From Gluconacetobacter tumulisoli (lineage in GTDB: Bacteria; Pseudomonadota; Alphaproteobacteria; Acetobacterales; Acetobacteraceae): a DNA stretch of 64,000 nt. This document shows, in pieces, positions 17,335 to 25,674 of this stretch. The stretch is from contig NZ_JABEQM010000002.1 of the NCBI RefSeq assembly GCF_014174155.1, forward strand, positions 124,001-188,000. The letters are read 5' to 3'. The notes under the pieces are model-generated. The model was not told the DNA's origin and did no database searches. It was given only the letters and a program-made list of their open reading frames with translations. A program made the position numbers and the translations under genes. Every line of letters starts with the position of its first letter. Positions within the stretch are counted from its first letter, which is position 1.

Positions 17335-17359
17335 TCAACTTGCGCGGGTGAAACCCGTT
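17335..17359 (+). promoter_or_regulatory. Marginal EcfG-like site before the NepR-like gene
   Basis: TCAAC, 16 bases, CGTT: two mismatches to the consensus, 47 bases before ATG 17406. NepR genes are usually autoregulated through EcfG, hence the mention; weak by itself. Confidence 0.15.
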
Positions 17360-17405
17360 CAGATCGTATCGTCAACCCACCAGACCTGATTGACCGGTAG
17401 ATATT

Positions 17406-17588
17406 ATGCAGATCACACATCATCGGCACACGCACGATGACGATGTGCCATTCGACCTCTGGCTGCGGCGAGAACTCCACGTCCTGTTCGACGCGGTCGC
17501 CCACGAACCCGTCCCGCCCGACCTTCTCCGCCTGGTCGAGCAGGGATCCGATGACCGGTGCCTGCAGGAACCATGCCGGTCCTGTTGA
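17406..17588 (+). CDS. NepR-like anti-sigma factor
   Basis: 60 aa. Residues ~16-45 (FDLWLRRELHVLFDAVAHEP followed by VPPDLLRLVEQ) fit the NepR core: helix 1, the 'D-x-V-x-x-E-P-V-P' turn and helix 2. NepR sequesters the EcfG sigma factor and is released when phosphorylated PhyR binds it, switching on the alphaproteobacterial general stress response. The N-terminus is His-rich. Unusual points: no phyR or ecfG gene is adjacent and the C-terminus has two cysteines (CLQEPCRSC). No good ribosome site precedes the ATG. The motif match is good for so short a protein, but the call rests on the motif alone. Confidence 0.6.
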   Translation: MQITHHRHTHDDDVPFDLWLRRELHVLFDAVAHEPVPPDLLRLVEQGSDDRCLQEPCRSC

Positions 17589-17711
17589 CGGCGAACGGTC
17601 CGAAGAACCGCACGTCCCCGGCCGTCCATGAGCACGCGATCAGATGGAATGGAATGCATCGCGTGCCCTTGTTCCACAGGGGTACGCGCTTCCCTGCACT
17701 CCTTCACGCAT

Positions 17712-17963
17712 TCAGGGCTTCCCGCTGCCGCGTCCTTTCCGCTCGACATGTCTCCGCCGTGTCCGCACTCCATCGATCCTCGACGCCAGCGTCCGAAGGG
17801 CTGCGGCCATGCTGCCGACAATGGTCGCCAGCAGCCTGACCCGCCGCTCCGCATCCTGCGGGCTGTATTTTTCGAGGGAGGTCACGATCTCGTCCAGCGT
17901 CCGCTCGACGGCGGCAAGGCGTCTTTCCAGGTCGGCGATCATGCTGTTTTCCAAGTCCACCAT
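17712..17963 (-). CDS. Small coiled-coil protein, second gene after an XRE regulator
   Basis: 83 aa. One strong amphipathic helix (DLENSMIADLERRLAAVERT then LDEIVTSLEKY) of leucine-heptad type, a second helix (RLLATIVGSMAAALRTLASR) and a basic tail (RTRRRHVERKGRG). GTTCGGGGGC precedes ATG 17963; an upstream GTG at 18035 would overlap the regulator and is less likely. It lies 43 bases behind the XRE gene on the same strand and may be its partner. I do not recognise the family. Confidence 0.6.
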   Translation of the reverse strand: MVDLENSMIADLERRLAAVERTLDEIVTSLEKYSPQDAERRVRLLATIVGSMAAALRTLASRIDGVRTRRRHVERKGRGSGKP

Positions 17964-18006
17964 GCCCCCGAACGACGCCGGATCGTGACCGGCCAGTCCG
18001 GCGTCC

Positions 18007-18597
18007 TTACCCCGCACCGCCGGGCCGCCCGGCACCGGCCGCGATCCTGGTCTGGCGTTCGATCCATTTCTGCGCGTTGATCTTTCGCACCGGATCGAGC
18101 CTGCGATAGAGCATCACAAGGTCATGCTCGTCCGGCGACAGGACGGCCTCGATCTTCTCGTCGGCCATGCCCGTCAGCAGCGCCTCGGCGTCCACGCCAA
18201 GGATCCGCGCCAATTCGGCAAGATGTTTCTGGGCACCCCCCTCGCGCCCGGTTTCCCAGAATGCGATGGCCGAGCGCGACAGGCCCAGCCCGTCGGCCAG
18301 TTGCTGCTGGCTGAGCCCCGCGATTTTCCGAAGGATCCGGATCCGCTTGCCCAGTTCGGCGCTGGGGGAAGCCTTCCGGCCGGCCTCCGGATCGATACCC
18401 TGCAACCGGGCCTTCGCCTGCCGGACCCATTGCCGGAAACCGCCCTGGCTGACCCGCGACGGCGGTGATCCCGGCCCTTCGCCCGGGTCCCGATACAGCA
18501 CGCCGTCGCGCAGCACGTCGACGACGACGCGCGACGGGCTGCCACGACCGGTGGGTGTCCAGATCTGGCCGGGCTGGAGGACGACGGCGTACTGCAT
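18007..18597 (-). CDS. XRE-family transcriptional regulator
   Basis: 196 aa. A helix-turn-helix of the Cro/CI type lies at residues ~85-140: LGKRIRILRKIAGLSQQQLA, GLSRSAIAFWETGREGGAQK, LAELARILGVDAEALLTG. The ~80 N-terminal residues (beginning MQYAVVLQPGQIWTPTGRGS) are not part of the HTH and may bind a ligand or target. The C-terminus has another helical segment ending in a basic WIERQTRIAAG. It sits between the small coiled-coil protein and the Hint-domain protein, all on the minus strand; the target is unknown. Confidence 0.85.
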   Translation of the reverse strand: MQYAVVLQPGQIWTPTGRGSPSRVVVDVLRDGVLYRDPGEGPGSPPSRVSQGGFRQWVRQAKARLQGIDPEAGRKASPSAELGKRIRILRKIAGLSQQQLADGLGLSRSAIAFWETGREGGAQKHLAELARILGVDAEALLTGMADEKIEAVLSPDEHDLVMLYRRLDPVRKINAQKWIERQTRIAAGAGRPGGAG

Positions 18598-18666
18598 GGC
18601 CAGGGCGACGTCCGGAAACCGGCCCTGGCCGGCGGGCCGCCCCCCGAACGCCTGTCAGCCCGCGGC

Positions 18667-20415
18667 TCAGCCGTGCCGGGCGCTGGCCAGGCCCTCGTCG
18701 TCGCGCACCACATACGGACCCGCCGCAAGGATCTTCACCGCCAGCAGCCCGATCGTGCTGGGCCGGCGCGCGCCCAGCGGCAGAAGCGCATTGCCGTCCG
18801 TCCAGCGGCAGGACGCACTGTCCGGCACGTGCCATCCGGCAAAGTCCCCGGCCGTCAGGTGATCATCGATCCGACGGGTGACATCGGCGTCGAACAGGGT
18901 GACCTCCCCCACCAGCACCCCGAGTTCTCGCCGATCGTCGAGGAACGGTCCCACGACGTCCGACGGCCTGCCGGCCCGCGAGACGATGCGGACCTGCGCG
19001 ATTTCGGACGGGATCATGAACACGGCATGGCCATTGGCCTCGCGCGCCTGGCGGATAATCCGGCCGGTTTCCGTCACCAGATGCAACCCGGCATCCTGCG
19101 TCGTCTCCGGCGCGGCCGTCACGCGGGGCAGGCCCAGGGATACGGCACGGTCCTCGATCCGGCGGAACAGGGGCTCCACCACCTCCCGCGCCACGCAGAG
19201 CGGCGCTGCCGCGTCATCCGCCCAGGTCTTGCGCGGGCCGAACGGGCCGACAACCACGCTCCCCTCCTGGACCGGGCGAAAGGACTGGCGGTTTCCAGTC
19301 GCGAGGTAGCTTTCGGTTAGCAGGCCATCGGCCGTGACGACCGAATGCTCCTCCGTCTCGATATGGTAGACATCGAAACTGCTCAGGGATGTCTCGACAA
19401 TGATCGACCGCCCGTTCACCAGCATGCGGGCCGGGATCATCCGGCCATCGACATACAGGCAATGTTCCGGTGTCACCAGCAGATCCTTGACCGGCATGCC
19501 CTCGGCGAAGGCATCCTTGCGGATCCGCACCGGATATTCGTCCCGGCCGGCGGCCGTCACACGCTGCATGCCGACCCAGATGATGGTGCGCACGACGTCG
19601 CGCCCCTCGACATGGGCCAGAACCGCATCGCCGATCCGCATGTCCTCGACGGCGCATGTCCCGTCCGGCGTGGCGATCAGCGTGCCCGGCAGGAAGCAGG
19701 TAATGATGCCGTTGGCACCATCGGACTGGGTGAAACTCTTCGAATAGCTCGTGATGTTCCCGAACAATCCTTTATGGGCCGTTCCTGTTCCCTTCAGGTT
19801 GAACGGATCTCCCTGCAGCGTAATGGTCCGTCCCGCACCCAGAAGGCCGAGCAGGCTGACACCATCGCCGATCGTGGTCGTGTTGGTCGCGACATCATAG
19901 GACGCGGAAATACTCGTCAGGGGAACGACCTGACCGAGCACATTGACGGTGGGTGGGAAATCCATCACGAAATTGGCGGGAATCGTGGTGGTCGGGTTTC
20001 CATTCGCATCCACGAAATCCACCGGCACATTCAGGACCCCCAGCGAAAGCCCGGTCGGATCGACCTTGATCTCGCCGCCGGCAGGCCCGACGGTCACGGT
20101 GCTCAGCGCCCCCACCCCGATCACATTGCCTTCGAGCTCCAGGATACCGCCATCGACGGTCAGGCTGGTCGCGGCCCCGACCCCGATCAGGCCGCCACCG
20201 ACCTGCGCCGTGGCGCCGTTTTCGACGGTAACCGACGACAGCGCATTGATGCCGGTCAGGTTCGTCAGATTGACGACGACAGGATCCCCCGCGGGCGTTT
20301 CAGAATTTTTCGTGACGAGGATGGCACTGATCGCGTTCAGCCCGACCACGCCCGACAGGTCGCCGGAGCTGTATACGGTCGCCGTGCCGGCGTTAATGGA
20401 GACCAAAGCCGTCAT
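18667..20415 (-). CDS. Hint-domain (Hedgehog/intein-like) protein with beta-repeats
   Basis: 582 aa. The N-terminal ~120 residues contain four imperfect ~24-residue repeats around GLNAISAILV, GINALSSVTV, GVGAATSLTV and GVGALSTVTV, as in beta-solenoid or autotransporter-type stalks. A Hint domain follows: block A is CFLPGTLIATPDGTCAVEDM with Cys240 as the would-be splicing/cleavage nucleophile, then RIGDAVLAH and VTPEHCLYVDG (the TxxH block B site) and HIETEEHSVVTADGLLTES. This matches the Hint_2 family of extracellular proteins common in Acetobacteraceae and Rhodobacterales. No N-terminal Sec signal is visible. GAGGAGGAAGTCC precedes ATG 20415. Confidence 0.88.
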   Translation of the reverse strand: MTALVSINAGTATVYSSGDLSGVVGLNAISAILVTKNSETPAGDPVVVNLTNLTGINALSSVTVENGATAQVGGGLIGVGAATSLTVDGGILELEGNVIGVGALSTVTVGPAGGEIKVDPTGLSLGVLNVPVDFVDANGNPTTTIPANFVMDFPPTVNVLGQVVPLTSISASYDVATNTTTIGDGVSLLGLLGAGRTITLQGDPFNLKGTGTAHKGLFGNITSYSKSFTQSDGANGIITCFLPGTLIATPDGTCAVEDMRIGDAVLAHVEGRDVVRTIIWVGMQRVTAAGRDEYPVRIRKDAFAEGMPVKDLLVTPEHCLYVDGRMIPARMLVNGRSIIVETSLSSFDVYHIETEEHSVVTADGLLTESYLATGNRQSFRPVQEGSVVVGPFGPRKTWADDAAAPLCVAREVVEPLFRRIEDRAVSLGLPRVTAAPETTQDAGLHLVTETGRIIRQAREANGHAVFMIPSEIAQVRIVSRAGRPSDVVGPFLDDRRELGVLVGEVTLFDADVTRRIDDHLTAGDFAGWHVPDSASCRWTDGNALLPLGARRPSTIGLLAVKILAAGPYVVRDDEGLASARHG

Positions 20416-20982
20416 GGACTTCCTCCTCGGATTCTGGGGATCTCTGCAATGACAGAAAAATACAAACAACAATCTGAGTCAAATAATTAAAGCCGAATGT
20501 TCCAAGTATTTAACTGACAAAATTTAATTACATGACGAAATACTTAATCATATATTTACCTTTCCATGATCGGGACATCATCGACCGATCGCGGTGGCAA
20601 AACCCCTCGTGGGGCCGGTGCCCTTTATCAGAGATCAGATCTTATGGAGAGGGCGACGGGCGCGGATCGGCCGGCGACACCAGCGCCGGATTGCCGCCTG
20701 GGGGCAGCCGTCGCCCTGCGTCGCCGCTCCGCCAGGACGGCATCGCACTCCACGAAAGGCAATGAAGGCGAGCGCCGGGGGGCGCAAGCAGCCATGCGCC
20801 GTTTCGATCCCCCGCCGCACGCCTCCCCTTTTGCTGCGGCGAAGACGCCGAGGAAGGCCGCAGCATGGCGGTCAGATGGGCGGACAGGCGCCCTCACCGG
20901 GCCTCATCCGGATGCCCGCGATGCCGGGGCAATCCTCGATTGAGGGAACGGCCCCGTGGGGTCCGGGGCCGCCCCATGCGGC
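20416..20982. other. Intergenic stretch, partly AT-rich
   Basis: About 570 bases. 20450-20580 is AT-rich and is the probable promoter region of the Hint gene. The remainder contains several short overlapping frames on both strands, none with a ribosome site. A perfect hairpin lies at 20949-20971. Confidence 0.5.
20949..20971. terminator. Perfect 8-base hairpin past the hypothetical gene
   Basis: CGGCCCCG - 7-base loop - CGGGGCCG, starting 12 bases downstream of the minus-strand stop at 20983. There is only a weak pyrimidine run after it on that strand, so it is a possible intrinsic terminator. Confidence 0.4.
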
Positions 20983-21267
20983 TCAGGGCAGGTCTTCGTC
21001 CCGGTCGCGGACCCAGGCATCCAGATCCAGGAACGCCTCGACCATGCGCTCCACCGCCACGGCGCGGGTCGGCACGTCCGGCTGCCGGGTCCGCCAGGAA
21101 TCGACCAGTTCCAGGACGGGTTCCCCCAGGCTGAAGCTGGCTGTCTCGGTCTCGGCGGGGGCGTGGTCGGGGCGGGCGGTCAGGGCCGAATGCAGGCCCG
21201 AAACCTGCGCACGCAGCGCGGTCAGGTGCGACAGGATCTCGATGGAGGTCAGATCAGGCATGGCCAT
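20983..21267 (-). CDS. Small hypothetical protein
   Basis: 94 aa, acidic, no signal or membrane segment. A helical N-terminus (SIEILSHLTALRAQVSGLHS) is followed by a Glu/Thr/Ala linker and a second helical part rich in Val/Leu and ending DLDAWVRDRDEDLP. GGAGAAT precedes ATG 21267; ATG 21261 is an equal alternative. I do not recognise a family. Between the Hint gene and the GDPD gene, same strand, 119 bases from the latter. Confidence 0.55.
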   Translation of the reverse strand: MAMPDLTSIEILSHLTALRAQVSGLHSALTARPDHAPAETETASFSLGEPVLELVDSWRTRQPDVPTRAVAVERMVEAFLDLDAWVRDRDEDLP

Positions 21268-21386
21268 ATTCTCCGGAACCGCAGGGCATCGCGGACAATC
21301 CGCTCTTCAGCCCCTATCGCCCTGCGATGCGAATGGTTCCACCAGCCGGCCGGCAGCCCCTGCCCCCACCCGGACCGGGATGCGGT

Positions 21387-22502
21387 CTATGGCCCGTCGA
21401 GCGCCAGCCGCCCGATCGCGGGGTCGTCGGTGAAGAACCCGTCCAGTCCCAGGTCCAGATACCGCCTGATCTCGGCGATCGCGCCGGCCGGGTTGCGGGC
21501 GTTCTCTCCGGCGTCGTTGCGCAATTGCCGGGGCAGGAAACGATTTTCCGGCCGGCAGGTATAGGAATGGACCAGCAGGCCCGCCCGATGCGCGTCCGCG
21601 ACCAGTGTCGAGGGCGCCTGCCACGCGCCGGTGTCGTCGCGCGGGATCAGGTCGGTATTGGACGGCCCGATGACATCGGCATAGGTCCTGACCTCGCGCA
21701 GCCCGGCGGGCGTCATCAGGTCGCCGAAACGCGTCCGGCTGCCCTGCGCCGCAAGGTCGGGCGGAACCTCCTGCCGTTCGCCCATCAGCAGCATCAGCCG
21801 CGCCTGCGGATTGACCGCCTGGACCCGCCCGCGCAGCGTGCGCAAATTCGTGGTCTCGAACGACTGGACCTCCAGCGGCGCGAAGCGCGTGTAGTCATGG
21901 GCGGCGATCACGCGCAGGAATGTTTCCTCGGGCGTATGGCCCAGCGCGTGGAAATGGGTCGAATTCTTGATTTCCGGAATCAGGCCGACCACCCGGCCGC
22001 GCGCCGCGGATTCGGCCGCGACGAAATCGATGATTTCCTCGAACGTCGGGATATCGAAATGCCCGTCATAGCGCGTGTTCTGCGGCCGGACATCCGGCAG
22101 GCGTTCGCGCGCCCGCAGGGTCTTGAGCTCCGCCAGCGTGAAATCGGTGGTGAACCACCCGGTCTCGCGCGTGCCGTCGATGACCAGCGTGCGGCGGCGC
22201 GCGGCGAATTCGGGACGGTCCGCGACGTCGGTGGTGCCGGCGATGTTGCTTTCATGACGCGCGACCAGCACCCCGTCGCGGGTCGGCACCAGGTCGGGCT
22301 CGACATAGTCGGCGCCGTCGGCGATCGCCTTGGCATAGGACGCCAGGGTATGTTCCGGCCGCAGCGCCGACGCGCCGCGATGACCGAAGACCAGCGGCCG
22401 CGGCGCCAGCGACGCGGCGGCCCACGCCCGGGTCGCCCGCATTGCCGTCCCGGCGGCGCCCGCCGCGCCGATGGCCCCTAGAATATGCCTGCGTGTCAGC
22501 AT
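21387..22502 (-). CDS. glpQ: Glycerophosphodiester phosphodiesterase, exported
   Basis: 371 aa. It begins with a Tat-type signal (MLTRRHILGAIGAAGAAG, cleavage near RAWAA), so it is periplasmic. It hydrolyses glycerophosphodiesters to glycerol-3-phosphate and an alcohol. The GDPD catalytic and metal residues are seen in VFGHRGASALRPEHTLASY (His and Arg), DYVEPDLVPTRDGVLVARHE (Glu, Asp, His) and later LIPEIKNSTHF. Length and the long mature part match the periplasmic GlpQ type, which needs calcium. The start is at ATG 22502, where the hydrophobic signal begins. No transporter for glycerol-3-phosphate is in view. Confidence 0.93.
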   Translation of the reverse strand: MLTRRHILGAIGAAGAAGTAMRATRAWAAASLAPRPLVFGHRGASALRPEHTLASYAKAIADGADYVEPDLVPTRDGVLVARHESNIAGTTDVADRPEFAARRRTLVIDGTRETGWFTTDFTLAELKTLRARERLPDVRPQNTRYDGHFDIPTFEEIIDFVAAESAARGRVVGLIPEIKNSTHFHALGHTPEETFLRVIAAHDYTRFAPLEVQSFETTNLRTLRGRVQAVNPQARLMLLMGERQEVPPDLAAQGSRTRFGDLMTPAGLREVRTYADVIGPSNTDLIPRDDTGAWQAPSTLVADAHRAGLLVHSYTCRPENRFLPRQLRNDAGENARNPAGAIAEIRRYLDLGLDGFFTDDPAIGRLALDGP

Positions 22503-23050
22503 CGATCCGCCCTTGGAACGTCGCGCCAGGCGTGTGGATGACCATGCGCCGCGCGATCGGAAAGGCGGCATACTGTCCCGAAGCCCGGCCGATGTTCAAG
22601 GCACCCCCCGGCGATCATTGACCAGGCTGGTGGCGCTGCCGACGATCGCAATCGCCAGCAGGCGGTCGAAAAACGCGGCTGCTTGAACTCCTCGAACGCC
22701 TTCCGGCCGGGGACGCCCCCGGGAACCCGCCACCCTCTTTGGAACGAGCACGTGTTTTCCACGATGTTCGCAAATCGTCATTCCTGCGGCATGATGTTCC
22801 ACAACGCCCTGTCCACCCCGCCACCGACAGGGCGCCGGCACCGTGGATCGATGCCGTTCTGCACCTGCGGGCGGCGTCCCCCGCGCCGGACGATGCGGCG
22901 CCGTTCTGGACAGGGCGGGACGTTCCCGGTCATATGCCGCCAAGAGAATGGGCCCACCCGGGACGGAAGGCGGATTTCGACGATGATGACGACATGCGGG
23001 ATCCGCACCGGCGACCGGCCGGCCCCCGCCGCGCCCGCGCGGACGCCCCG
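22503..23050. other. Intergenic stretch between divergent genes
   Basis: About 550 bases. Frames run through it on both strands, including an in-frame 5' extension of the glycosyltransferase gene, but their translations are low-complexity Arg/Pro-rich and no start has a convincing ribosome site. It should hold the promoters of glpQ and the glycosyltransferase; no motif recognised. Confidence 0.45.
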
Positions 23051-24292
23051 ATGAAGATCCTGTTCGCCTTCGAAAACCCGCTGCCCAGCACCGAGGCCGA
23101 TGCCGAAGTCTTCGTGACCACCGCGCGCTACCTGGCGCGGCAGGCGTCGCGCGCGTGGCTGCATGTCCCGATGCGCGACGCGGCCGGATGCCAGGCGGTG
23201 GCCCGGACGACCGGCCTGTCGCTGCTGCGCGCCTGGGCGCCGGTCCGGCCCGCGCCGGCGCGGCACCTGTTCTGCGGCCTGACCCTGGTCTGGCGCCGGG
23301 CCTTCCGCCAGGCCGATTTCATCTACACCCGCAACCTGTGGATCGCATGGATGGCGATCCTGTTCCGCCAGCGGGTGGTATTCGACCATTACCGCCCGTG
23401 GGCCGAACAGATCCCGCCCCTGCGGCGCTGGCTGCATCGCCTGATGTGCAATCCGCGCTTCCTGCTGAACATCTGCCATTCCGACTATACCCGGCGGACC
23501 TATCTGGACCTGGGCATCCCGGCGGACAAGCTGCGCTGCATCCGCAACGGCTTCGAGCCCGGCCGCCTTCAGGCCCCGATCCCGGCGCAGGACGCCCGGC
23601 GCGAAGTAGGCCTCCCCGCCGACCGCAAGATCGTGGTCTATACCGGCCGGGTCAATCACAAGAAGGGCCTGCCGCTGGTGATCGAGGCCGCGAAGGCCCT
23701 GCCCGACCTGCTGTTCGTGCTGGTCGGCTCATACGGCCAGGGCCCGATCGAGGAAATGGCGCGGTCGGTCCCCAACGTCCGGATCGTGCCGTTCCAGCCG
23801 CCGGAAACACTGACCCGTTACGTCTACGCCGCCGACGTGCTGCTGATCCCGCCGTCGCTGCAGCCGCTGGCGCGGTACGGCTCGACGGTCCTGCCGCTGA
23901 AGCTGTTCTTCTACATGGCGTCGGGACGCCCGATCCTGGCCGGCAACACCCCCGATGTGCGCGAGGTCCTGCGCCATGGCGAAAACGCGTTCCTGTGCGC
24001 GCCGGATTCCCCCCGGGCGCTGATCGACGGGCTGGCCGCCCTGACCGCCGACCCGGCCCTGTCGGCCCGCCTGTCCGCGACGGCCCTGGCCGAAAGCGCC
24101 GGCCTGACCTGGGACGCGCGCGTCCGCCAGATCACCGCCGCCATCCAGGACCGTCTGGCCGCCCCCCCCGCCCCGCCCGGGGTCTGGGGCCGCAGCCGGC
24201 ACCGCGCGTGGCTGCGCCAGTCCTGGCGCTGGCTGAACCATCTGGCGCGCACCGGATCGCCGGTCCTGCCCCCCGACCTGTCGGGCACGTAA
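23051..24292 (+). CDS. Glycosyltransferase family 4 protein
   Basis: 413 aa. GT-B fold: the C-terminal half has the GT4 signature VVYTGRVNHKKGLPLVIEAA (donor-binding K) and an E-x7-E-like region (YMASGRPILAGNTPDVREVL). It transfers a sugar from a nucleotide donor to a lipid or protein-linked acceptor at the membrane. No membrane segments. The chosen start (ATG 23051, MKILFAFENPLPSTEADAEV) is the usual GT4 N-terminus; upstream in-frame sequence to 22739 is not protein-like. It opens the inositol/envelope cluster. A short hairpin at 24348-24365 separates it from the convergent radical SAM gene. Confidence 0.9.
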   Translation: MKILFAFENPLPSTEADAEVFVTTARYLARQASRAWLHVPMRDAAGCQAVARTTGLSLLRAWAPVRPAPARHLFCGLTLVWRRAFRQADFIYTRNLWIAWMAILFRQRVVFDHYRPWAEQIPPLRRWLHRLMCNPRFLLNICHSDYTRRTYLDLGIPADKLRCIRNGFEPGRLQAPIPAQDARREVGLPADRKIVVYTGRVNHKKGLPLVIEAAKALPDLLFVLVGSYGQGPIEEMARSVPNVRIVPFQPPETLTRYVYAADVLLIPPSLQPLARYGSTVLPLKLFFYMASGRPILAGNTPDVREVLRHGENAFLCAPDSPRALIDGLAALTADPALSARLSATALAESAGLTWDARVRQITAAIQDRLAAPPAPPGVWGRSRHRAWLRQSWRWLNHLARTGSPVLPPDLSGT

Positions 24293-24347
24293 GCCTCCGT
24301 TACGCGTGACGACTGGATCTCGAAGGCGCCGCCTCTGACGGGCCCAC

Positions 24348-24365
24348 GGGGCAACGCAACGCCCC
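24348..24365. terminator. Short hairpin between convergent genes
   Basis: GGGGC-AACGCAAC-GCCCC between the ends of the glycosyltransferase (24292) and radical SAM (24377) genes; it could end both transcripts but lacks a clear T-run. Confidence 0.3.
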
Positions 24366-24376
24366 TTGAATCACGC

Positions 24377-25390
24377 CTACTCGGCCGCCACGGCGATCGC
24401 AGGCCGGGCAGTGGTCGGGTCGGGGATGTTCTGCCGGCCGCGATAGCGATCGAACAGGCTGACCTGGTGCACGCAGCTCAGCGTGCAGGTCGGGCTGCAT
24501 CCTTTCTCGGTATGATATTCGCGCTTGATGTCCTCGCGCGTGTAGTCCAGCAGCGCGATGGCGGGATAGCCCCGCTGCTGCGAGCACCAATGCACGCTTC
24601 CGTCCTCGGTGACGTAGAGGTAGCGCGCGCCCGCGCGGCATTTCCAGTCATTGGACCGGCCATGCATCAGGTTCTTCTGGAACAGGCGGTAATTCAGCGT
24701 ATGCACCAGCGACGGCGAGATCTTCGTCACGGTCTCATACGCCTGCATCTGCGCGGGGCTGAGCGGCTTGAGCGTCCCGTGATGGTCGTGCAGCACGCCC
24801 ACCGAATGCTGCAGGCCGTACTTGGCCGCCGTTTCCGCCACGGTGATGACGTCCTGCGTGCGCTCGCCGCTGACCCCCAGCACCGAATTCACGTTGACCT
24901 TGAAGCGCGCATGCTTCGACAGCAGCCCCAGCCGGTTTTCCACCGACGACAGGCTCTTCATCGAAATCTCGTCAGGCTTCAGGTTGTCGATGCTGATCTG
25001 CATGCCCTGCAGGCCGGCGGCGTTCAGCCGGTCGATCCAGGCGCGCGACAGGCGGAAGCCGTTGGTGATCATGGTCACGATCATGCCGTGGTTCCGCGCG
25101 GCCCGGATCACCTTGTCCAGGTCCGGATGCAGCAGCGGCTCCCCCCCCGTGAAGGTGATCGACGCGGTCTTCAGCGCCGCCAGGTGATCGACCCGCGCCA
25201 GCAGGTCCGCCAGCGGCACCGGCGGGGAAAAATCGTCATATTCGTTGCAGTAGCCGCACGCCAGGTTGCAGCGCCGGGTCACGACGACCTGCGCCAGAAG
25301 GGGTGTATATCGCGACCCCACCGCCCGCGACAGGAAACGCACGCCGTCGCGCAGGGTGGCAAGACGGCGGGACAGGGAACTCTCGGACAT
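24377..25390 (-). CDS. Radical SAM protein with C-terminal Cys cluster (SPASM-like)
   Basis: 337 aa. The radical SAM [4Fe-4S] motif C-x3-C-x2-C is C41/C45/C48 in TRRCNLACGYCNEYDDF, followed by the GGEPLLHPDL motif and a TIM-barrel body. A second cysteine group (KCRAGARYLY, VHWCSQQRG, GCSPTCTLSCVHQ) near residues 250-310 looks like a SPASM/twitch auxiliary cluster. It is related to the HpnH-like and other B12-free radical SAM proteins often found with polar-lipid and glycan genes. Product unknown. It starts 285 bases from the divergent lptF gene. ATG 25390 lies where similarity to the family N-terminus begins; an upstream in-frame extension is Arg/Pro-rich junk. Confidence 0.88.
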   Translation of the reverse strand: MSESSLSRRLATLRDGVRFLSRAVGSRYTPLLAQVVVTRRCNLACGYCNEYDDFSPPVPLADLLARVDHLAALKTASITFTGGEPLLHPDLDKVIRAARNHGMIVTMITNGFRLSRAWIDRLNAAGLQGMQISIDNLKPDEISMKSLSSVENRLGLLSKHARFKVNVNSVLGVSGERTQDVITVAETAAKYGLQHSVGVLHDHHGTLKPLSPAQMQAYETVTKISPSLVHTLNYRLFQKNLMHGRSNDWKCRAGARYLYVTEDGSVHWCSQQRGYPAIALLDYTREDIKREYHTEKGCSPTCTLSCVHQVSLFDRYRGRQNIPDPTTARPAIAVAAE

Positions 25391-25674
25391 GGGTACCGCG
25401 CTGAAGCCTTCGGGCAAACAATATAGGACAGGGAAGGCGATACTAGCCGCCCCGGCCGCCGGGCGATAGGTCCGGGCGGGCGGTCGGCGGGACCCGCGCC
25501 GCGACCATGCCGGCGGCTGGACGTTTGACCCTGGTGGAGCGGCTGAATATACTGCGGACACATCCGGAGTGGGCGGATGCCGGGATGTCCGCGACGCCCG
25601 GGCGGACGGGTGCCAGGCCCCGCCCCGCATGCCGCGCATGGGACCGCACGTCCAAGAATGGACCGTATGCCGCC

